Below, piece by piece: positions 22,798 to 27,856 of a DNA stretch of 27,856 nt; the first letter of the stretch is position 1, and every line of letters starts with the position of its first letter. The stretch comes from an uncultured Drancourtella sp. (lineage in GTDB: Bacteria > Bacillota > Clostridia > Lachnospirales > Lachnospiraceae). Made by a program: the position numbers and the translations under genes. The DNA is taken from assembly GCA_937880845.1 (NCBI GenBank), contig CALFLL010000040.1:1-27856 (forward strand). Direction: 5' to 3'. The notes below the pieces were generated by a model that saw only the letters and a program-made list of their open reading frames with translations, ran no database searches and was not told where the DNA came from.

Positions 22798-23472
22798 TTA
22801 CATTTTTATTTCGTTTTCTGCCTTAGCTGTCAGATTCATGATCCATACAGCCAGAAGTGCTACTACAAGAATGATTATAACATATACCGCTGCTTTTTCC
22901 ATATGCCCACCTGCCACTTCTGAATAAACTGCAAGAGGCAAAGTTCTTGTCTTCCCTGGTATATTTCCTGCAATCATGGCTGTTGCCCCATATTCTCCAA
23001 GTCCTCTGGCAGTAGACAGAATCATTCCCGAAAGAATAGAAGGAAAGGTACACGGAAACAGGATCTTCCACAAAATCCCCCATCTGCCAAGTCCCATTAT
23101 TTTTGCTTCTTCGATCATATTTTGATCGATCTGTTCAAATCCAGCCTTGACAGAACGATACATCAACGGGAAAGACACAACAACTGCTGCAAACACTGTT
23201 GCAAGCCAGGAAAATGCGATCCTTATTCCCAAAATATCTTCCATAAAATTTCCCATCGGCCGTTTTGCCCCAAAGATATAAAGAAGAAAAAATCCTGCAA
23301 CTGTAGGTGGTAAAACAAGAGGTATCGTCAAAATCCCGTCAACAATCGCTTTTACATGTCTGTTTTTAATAAACATGACGAGCCATGCCGCCAGAATTCC
23401 CAGTATAAAAGTAATCACGGAAGCACACGCCGTTGTTTTTAACGAAATCCAAACCGGAGAAAAATCCATCAT
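22798..23472 (-). CDS. modB: ModB, molybdate ABC transporter permease
   Basis: The membrane subunit of the molybdate (possibly tungstate) importer, 224 residues, about five or six membrane segments. Family motifs are TIPLVLPPTVAGFFLLYIFG, the ATPase-contact loop EEAKIMGLGRWGILWKI (about 121-137) and ARGLGEYGATAMIAGNIPGK, PLAVYSEVAGG. AGGAGG stands 5 bases before the first of two adjacent ATGs. It follows modA by 12 bp. The ATPase gene modC, which normally follows modB, is replaced by the ModE-like gene. Confidence 0.95.
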   Translation of the reverse strand: MMDFSPVWISLKTTACASVITFILGILAAWLVMFIKNRHVKAIVDGILTIPLVLPPTVAGFFLLYIFGAKRPMGNFMEDILGIRIAFSWLATVFAAVVVSFPLMYRSVKAGFEQIDQNMIEEAKIMGLGRWGILWKILFPCTFPSILSGMILSTARGLGEYGATAMIAGNIPGKTRTLPLAVYSEVAGGHMEKAAVYVIIILVVALLAVWIMNLTAKAENEIKM

Positions 23473-23484
23473 CTTTTCCTCCTG

Positions 23485-24300
23485 TTATCTTTCATTTCTA
23501 TAATCCGAAAAACCATATTCTTCAAATATTTTTGCTCCTTCATCTGATGTGACATATTTATAAAATTTTTCTGCCGCCTCCTTATTTGGTGCCTCTTTTA
23601 ACATAGCCACCGGATAGAGAACCGGCGTTTTTAAGGAATCTTCCGGAGCTTCTGCCACTATGTTCACTTTATCTGTAGTTGCCGCATCCGTCTGATATAC
23701 AATCCCGCAGTCTGCCGATTCTTCCGCAACCCAGTTCAGTACTTCCGTCACATTTGTACCAAAACTTGCTTTTCCTTTTATCTCTTCCCAAATTCCAAGT
23801 TTTTTCAGTGCTTCCTGTGCATATCGCCCTGCCGGTACACTTTCCGGATCTCCCATGGCAATCATATCTGCTTTCTCTATATCCGCAAATTCATGAAACT
23901 CTTTATCCGAACCGACCGGTGTGATCAGTACGATTTTGTTTTCCAGCATATTGACAATGGTATTCCTTTGAATCATCCCCTCCTGATCCAGTGCATCCAT
24001 CTGTGTTTCTGCAGCCGAAAAGAAAATATCTGCCGGAAGTCCTGCTTCAATCTGCTGCTGCAGTTTCCCCGAAGAATCATATGTCCCTTCTATCTTTACG
24101 TCCGGATATTCTTTTTCAAATTCCGGTATCAACTTTTCTTCAAACACATATTCCAAAGACGCTGCTGCCGCAAGCGTAACGGTCCCCTTGATTTTTTCTT
24201 TTTTTTTCTCTTCTTTCTGACACCCTGTCATGGTGATAACCATAGATATCGCTGTCATTCCTGCAAGAACCTGTTTTACCGCTCTTTTTATCTTGCACAT
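23485..24300 (-). CDS. modA: ModA, molybdate-binding lipoprotein
   Basis: The extracellular binding protein of the molybdate importer, 271 residues. A basic start and hydrophobic stretch end in the lipobox MTGC (Cys27), followed by a lysine/glutamate linker. The mature part has the ModA hallmarks TLAAAASLEYVFEE, YDSSGKLQQQIEAGLPADIF, GDPESVPAGRYAQEALKKLG and the oxyanion-site segment GIVYQTDA. A GGAAGG site lies 8 bases before the ATG. The gene overlaps the 3' end of the MOSC-Mog gene by 13 bp, which implies translational coupling with cofactor synthesis. Confidence 0.95.
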   Translation of the reverse strand: MCKIKRAVKQVLAGMTAISMVITMTGCQKEEKKKEKIKGTVTLAAAASLEYVFEEKLIPEFEKEYPDVKIEGTYDSSGKLQQQIEAGLPADIFFSAAETQMDALDQEGMIQRNTIVNMLENKIVLITPVGSDKEFHEFADIEKADMIAMGDPESVPAGRYAQEALKKLGIWEEIKGKASFGTNVTEVLNWVAEESADCGIVYQTDAATTDKVNIVAEAPEDSLKTPVLYPVAMLKEAPNKEAAEKFYKYVTSDEGAKIFEEYGFSDYRNER

Positions 24301-25238
24301 TCCGATTCCCTTCCTTTTAAAATTCCAAGTCCATGTACCACACTGTCCATGATACTGTCCATACTTTCTTTTACTGCCTTTGGACTTCCCGGAAGATTAA
24401 TGATCAGCGTGCGGTTTCTTATGACAGATGCCCCTCTTGAAAGCATGGCCCGTTTTGTATATTTCATTGATTCCGATCGTATGGCCTCTGCTATCCCCGG
24501 TGCATTCCTTGTCATAATCTCCATGGTTGCCTCCGGTGTAACATCCCTTTCGGAAAATCCGGTTCCTCCGGATGTCAGAAGCAGATCTACCTGCCTTTGA
24601 TCGCAAAGCCGGATCATTTCTCTCTTTAAAATATCCTTTTCATCCGGAAGAATGATCTGCTCTTCTACCTTAATCCCAGCTTTGGAAAGTGCTTCTTTCA
24701 TAGCCGGTCCGCTTAAGTCTTCCCGTTCTCCCCTGCTTCCCTTGTCACTGACTGTGATAGCTGCCGCCCGAAAAGGTTCTGTTCCATCCGGTAACTGTGC
24801 CGTCATCCGGCTGCCTGTATGGATATCTCCTCCTTGTACCACTTCTGCAAACACTCCCTGTACCGGCATGATGCATTCCCCCATCTTCTGATAAATCTGA
24901 CAATGGGTGTGGCATTCCTTCCCAATCTGCGTCATACGCAGGATGACATCCTCACATCGCAAAACGGTTCCTACCGGCATAGAGCGGAAATCCAGCCCTT
25001 CTACGATCAGGTTTTCACCAAAAGCTCCATCCGTTACCCGTGCTCCCTTTTCATTAAATTCTTTAATCTTATCGTAGCTTAAAAGACTGACCTGTCTGTG
25101 CCAGTTTCCGGCATGGGCATCGCCTTCAATACCATGATCTTTCACAAATGTAGCGCATGGTACTGCATATTTTTGTGTGCCGCGTTTTTCACTGATGCAG
25201 ATTGCATGTACCTTTCCTTCCAATGTCTTTTTTTCCAT
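24288..25238 (-). CDS. MOSC domain fused to a MogA/MoaB molybdopterin-binding domain
   Basis: A two-domain protein of 316 residues. Residues 8-146 form a MOSC domain (GIEGDAHAG at 36-44, cysteines at 109 and 113 in GKECHTHC), a fold used in sulfur or molybdenum-cofactor modification. Residues 155-315 form a Mog/MoaB domain (ITVSDKGSRG 161-170, TSGGTGFSERDVTPEA 222-237, LPGSPKA 282-288), which adenylates molybdopterin. I chose the ATG at 25238; a TTG at 25256 is in frame, but GGAGG lies 11 bases before the ATG, and that GGAGG is also the Gly-Gly codons ending moaA. It overlaps modA by 13 bp. Such fusions occur in Clostridia; the joint activity is not well defined to my knowledge. Confidence 0.92.
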   Translation of the reverse strand: MEKKTLEGKVHAICISEKRGTQKYAVPCATFVKDHGIEGDAHAGNWHRQVSLLSYDKIKEFNEKGARVTDGAFGENLIVEGLDFRSMPVGTVLRCEDVILRMTQIGKECHTHCQIYQKMGECIMPVQGVFAEVVQGGDIHTGSRMTAQLPDGTEPFRAAAITVSDKGSRGEREDLSGPAMKEALSKAGIKVEEQIILPDEKDILKREMIRLCDQRQVDLLLTSGGTGFSERDVTPEATMEIMTRNAPGIAEAIRSESMKYTKRAMLSRGASVIRNRTLIINLPGSPKAVKESMDSIMDSVVHGLGILKGRESECAR

Positions 25239-25245
25239 CTTCTTA

Positions 25246-26238
25246 TCATCCTCCAATCTGGCTCATTTTCTTTGTTTCACTGATTTCCTCCGGAGTTTCA
25301 AACCGGTGTTCCAACGGTTTTTTTCTGATTGCTTCTTCAAATGCCATACAAAGCTTTTCCTGCCTTAGCACCGGATTTTTTTCTTCCCTTAAAATATCCT
25401 TTACATCTTTTGCATTTTCAAAGCAAAGACAATACTTTAACTTTCCTGTACTGGTAATACGCAGTCTGTTACAATCTTTACAAAACTTTCCATGCATGGC
25501 AGAAATAAATCCTGTTCTCCCTTGAAATCCCGGTATCTGCCAGTAAACGGCAGGCCCAAAACCGGCACCATGAACAGATTTGGCCGGTTGTATACCCGGA
25601 TATTTTTTTTGAAATTGTTTTATCAGCTTCCGATTATCCAATCCTGAAAATTGCTTTCCATAACCGATCGGCATCATTTCAATAAACCGTACATCAACCG
25701 GATACTCGCTCGAAAGCTTTGCCAGTTGGAAAATTTCTCCCTCATTTAACTCCTTTGCAGCTGCCACATTGATCTTTGTCCGTACCCCGACCTCTACACA
25801 TGCTTCCAGTGCCTCCAGTACCCGGTTCAGTCCATCATACCCTGTGATTTCTTTATATTTATCCCTTTGCAACGTATCCAGACTGATGTTGATTCCGTCA
25901 ATGCCTGCCTCTAAAAGATCCGGCAGAAACTCTTTCAGCAGAATACCATTTGTTGTCATCATAACTGTTTCCACTCCTGAAAGTTTCTTCAGCATCCGAA
26001 TACATTCCGGACATCCTTTCCTTACCAATGGCTCACCACCTGTGATCCTTAAATGCCGGATTCCGCATTTGGTTCCCGCCTGCACAATTTCACATATCTC
26101 TTCATATGTTAAAATCTCTTCCATCGGAACGGATTCTATATCCCGTGGCATACAATACCTGCACCTGAGATTACACCTGTCCGTAAGAGAAATTCTCAAA
26201 TAATCAATCTTCCGCCCGTTCATATGTTCCAGACACAC
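25246..26238 (-). CDS. moaA: MoaA, GTP 3',8-cyclase (radical SAM)
   Basis: MoaA starts molybdopterin synthesis by rearranging GTP to 3',8-cyclo-GTP with S-adenosylmethionine. The 330 residues contain the radical-SAM cluster CNLRCRYC (Cys22, 26, 29), GGEP (67-70), a C-terminal [4Fe-4S] site (KFCKDCNRLRITSTGKLKYC; Cys253, 256, 270) and the C-terminal Gly-Gly needed by the family. The first codon is a GTG at 26238 inside moaC's 3' end; an ATG at 26223 five codons later is equally possible, and neither has a strong binding site. The 35-bp overlap with moaC points to coupled translation of partner enzymes. Confidence 0.95.
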   Translation of the reverse strand: MCLEHMNGRKIDYLRISLTDRCNLRCRYCMPRDIESVPMEEILTYEEICEIVQAGTKCGIRHLRITGGEPLVRKGCPECIRMLKKLSGVETVMMTTNGILLKEFLPDLLEAGIDGINISLDTLQRDKYKEITGYDGLNRVLEALEACVEVGVRTKINVAAAKELNEGEIFQLAKLSSEYPVDVRFIEMMPIGYGKQFSGLDNRKLIKQFQKKYPGIQPAKSVHGAGFGPAVYWQIPGFQGRTGFISAMHGKFCKDCNRLRITSTGKLKYCLCFENAKDVKDILREEKNPVLRQEKLCMAFEEAIRKKPLEHRFETPEEISETKKMSQIGG

Positions 26239-26704
26239 CGCCTTCTTTTTTCAAAAGACAAATATCATCGATTTCCATACTTTTATCTACCGCCTTACAC
26301 ATATCGTAGATTGTTAAAAGTGCTGTACTGACCCCTGTCAATGCTTCCATTTCTACACCTGTCTTCCCTTCACATTTCACCGTGCAGACCGCTTCAATAT
26401 ACCGCTTCTTTGGATTTTTTCCTTCCATTTCCCCAATCATAAAAAACTCAATCCCTACTTTTGTCAGATTCAAAACATGACACAGCGGGATTAGGTCACT
26501 TGTTTTCTTTGCTCCCATAATCCCGGCAATTTGAGCCACCCCAAGGACATCCCCCTTTCTCATATCTCTATTTTTGATTTTTTGAAAACAATCTTCAGAA
26601 ACGCCAATGTAGCCATGGGCTTTTGCAGTCCGTTTTGTAATATTTTTTTCTCCGACATCAACCATCACCGCGTTCCCGTTTCCGTCAAAATGTGTAAAAT
26701 CCAT
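26204..26704 (-). CDS. moaC: MoaC, cyclic pyranopterin monophosphate synthase
   Basis: MoaC converts the MoaA product to cyclic pyranopterin monophosphate. The 166 residues include MVDVGEKNITKR (14-25), the active-site KKTSDLIPLCHV (66-77) and TGVEMEALTGVSTALLTIYD (115-134), followed by MCKAVDK, with the expected Asp and Lys residues. I chose the ATG at 26704 with GGAGG 7 bases upstream; the frame is open to 26737 but that part overlaps the MoeA-like gene's end. It lies 14 bp after the MoeA-like gene and overlaps moaA. Confidence 0.95.
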   Translation of the reverse strand: MDFTHFDGNGNAVMVDVGEKNITKRTAKAHGYIGVSEDCFQKIKNRDMRKGDVLGVAQIAGIMGAKKTSDLIPLCHVLNLTKVGIEFFMIGEMEGKNPKKRYIEAVCTVKCEGKTGVEMEALTGVSTALLTIYDMCKAVDKSMEIDDICLLKKEGGVSGTYERAED

Positions 26705-26718
26705 CTGCTTTCCTCCAT

Positions 26719-27795
26719 CTATTTTCCGAATCCACAATTAGGATAAGTACAAACCTCGCAGTTCAGACAAAGTCCTCCCTCACCTAAATCTGCCAACTCT
26801 TCTTTTGTTACCTTATCATCTGCCATCACTCTCGGCAGTACCAGATCAAAAATCGTACGCTTTGCATACATGACACAGCCCGGAAGTCCCATGATTGCCT
26901 GTCCCTTTTCCGTGTATGCCAACATAAACATTGCCCCCGGCAGCACCGGTGCCCCGTATGTAATGATATCTGCTCCTGTATTTTTAATGGCCAGAGGAGT
27001 TCTGTCATCCGGATCAACGCTCATCCCTCCGGTACACAAAACAATGTCTGCCTCCTGATTTAAAAACTCCATAATTGCTTTTGTAACCATCTCATGGTCA
27101 TCATCACAAATCTTATGCCCAATCAGTTCCACCGGATATTGTTTTAATTTTTCTATCAATACCGGCGTAAATGTATCTTGGATCCTTCCTTTATAAACTT
27201 CACTTCCGGTCGTTACGATTGCTACTTTTTTATGTTGAAACGGTAAAATCTTTAAAATAGGTTCTCCGCCGGTCAGCTGCAGCACCGTTTTTTCTGCCTG
27301 ATTCATTTTTTCTTCTTTGATGACAAGAGGAATCACTCTTGTTCCGGCAAGTTTATCGCCCCTTTTCACCTCTGTATTTCCATGCCTGGTTGCAATCATC
27401 ATTTCTCCTTGCATATTCACACTTCTCAGTGCTTTGGAATGAACCTTTAAAACTCCGTCCATCGCTGCCTTTAATTCAATTTTTCCTTCCTTTGCTTCAG
27501 ATGCTTCCATATATCTCCAAACCTTTTCTTTTTCCGAAAAAGCAGCTTCTTCCTTGCTTCCTCCCTGAAGCATCCGCCTCAAAATCTCAGCTCCTTCATT
27601 TTCATGAAGAACCCCTTCTTCCTGTTCCCAGACATAAAGATTCTCCTTACCAACACTCAGCAAAATCGGTATATCTTCTTTTGTAACAATATGTCCTTTT
27701 CTAAAAACAGGGCCTTTCTTCTCTCCTTTTATAATCTGTGTAATATCATGACATAAGATTGTTCCTTCTGCCTCTTCTGTCTTTATTAATTTCAT
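26719..27795 (-). CDS. MoeA-like molybdopterin-binding protein with C-terminal cysteine cluster
   Basis: A 358-residue relative of MoeA, which inserts molybdate into adenylated molybdopterin. The N-terminal half (about 1-165) resembles the MoeA linker and beta domains only loosely and is shorter than in classic MoeA (about 400 residues). The C-terminal half is a Mog-type domain: VAIVTTGSEVYKG (191-203), CTGGMSVDPDDRTP (254-267), PVLPGAMFMLAY (283-294) and MGLPGCVMYAKR (302-313). The tail CLNCEVCTYPNC has four cysteines (343, 346, 349, 354), suitable for an iron-sulfur cluster or zinc. GAGGAGG stands 5 bases before the ATG. It is the first gene of the run in view; the operon may begin further upstream outside the window. 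Confidence 0.85.
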   Translation of the reverse strand: MKLIKTEEAEGTILCHDITQIIKGEKKGPVFRKGHIVTKEDIPILLSVGKENLYVWEQEEGVLHENEGAEILRRMLQGGSKEEAAFSEKEKVWRYMEASEAKEGKIELKAAMDGVLKVHSKALRSVNMQGEMMIATRHGNTEVKRGDKLAGTRVIPLVIKEEKMNQAEKTVLQLTGGEPILKILPFQHKKVAIVTTGSEVYKGRIQDTFTPVLIEKLKQYPVELIGHKICDDDHEMVTKAIMEFLNQEADIVLCTGGMSVDPDDRTPLAIKNTGADIITYGAPVLPGAMFMLAYTEKGQAIMGLPGCVMYAKRTIFDLVLPRVMADDKVTKEELADLGEGGLCLNCEVCTYPNCGFGK

Positions 27796-27831
27796 ATTTT
27801 CCTCCTCGTATTATAAAGTAGTAGTGTTTAT

Positions 27832-27849
27832 AGACCCTCTCCAAGGTCT
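27832..27849 (-). other. Small hairpin in the leader of the MoeA-like gene
   Basis: AGACC and GGTCT form a 5-bp stem with an 8-nt loop, about 37 bp before the MoeA-like ATG. The window ends 7 bp further on, so it cannot be seen whether this is part of a larger leader RNA, such as a Moco-type riboswitch, or the end of an upstream unit. Confidence 0.25.
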
Positions 27850-27856
27850 GTATGCT

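Noticed and set aside
27810..27815. Perfect TATAAT just upstream of the MoeA-like gene
   Set aside because: It touches the GAGGAGG ribosome binding site; transcription would start within that site, so it is unlikely to be a working promoter for this gene.

Overview
The window looks like chromosome from a low-GC, anaerobic Clostridia bacterium, most likely a gut Lachnospiraceae member. The grounds are AT-rich intergenic DNA, strong AGGAGG-type ribosome binding sites, sigma-A-type promoters, an eno-secG-rnr-smpB-ssrA block, a DUF3793 gene and an archaeal-type PurO. The genus cannot be fixed from what I can see. No rRNA, tRNA, IS element, phage gene or CRISPR array was found; the only RNA gene is tmRNA.

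Layout. (1) 63-5960, minus strand: a ribosome-rescue and RNA-quality block read as enolase, SecG, RNase R, SmpB, an unknown 84-aa protein, an esterase and tmRNA (tag ADNKKLAYAA). (2) 6108-7013, plus: a YitT-family membrane protein divergent from eno. (3) 7102-14177, minus: an alpha-galactoside locus (lipoprotein binding protein, two ABC permeases, GH36 alpha-galactosidase, GH13_4 amylosucrase-like enzyme), with a divergent AraC-type regulator at 14350-15207. (4) 15266-16612, minus: GlmM. (5) 16915-17475, plus: a DUF3793 protein behind a strong promoter with DtxR/IdeR-like inverted repeats. (6) 17549-19453, minus: purine synthesis steps 9 and 10 as two proteins, stand-alone AICAR formyltransferase and PurO-type IMP cyclohydrolase. 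(7) 19648-20076, minus: an unrecognised helical protein. (8) 20191-27795, minus: a tightly packed run of MoeA-like protein, MoaC, MoaA, MOSC-Mog fusion, ModA, ModB, ModE-like regulator, MATE exporter, ArsC/Spx-like protein and GreA.

How the genes work together. tmRNA, SmpB and RNase R act together in trans-translation and decay of faulty mRNA. In the sugar locus, imported raffinose-type sugars would be split to galactose and sucrose, and the amylosucrase-like enzyme would turn sucrose into fructose plus alpha-glucan. Region 8 couples molybdate uptake to molybdopterin synthesis, but modC is missing and transcription-related genes are appended. No obviously new defence or mobile system is present. 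The most unusual items are the amylosucrase-based sugar locus with its repeated operator candidate, the metal-box DUF3793 gene, the Mo operon ending in an Spx-like gene plus greA, and the MoeA-like protein with a four-cysteine tail. All identifications come from reading translated sequence and recalled family motifs; no database search was run.
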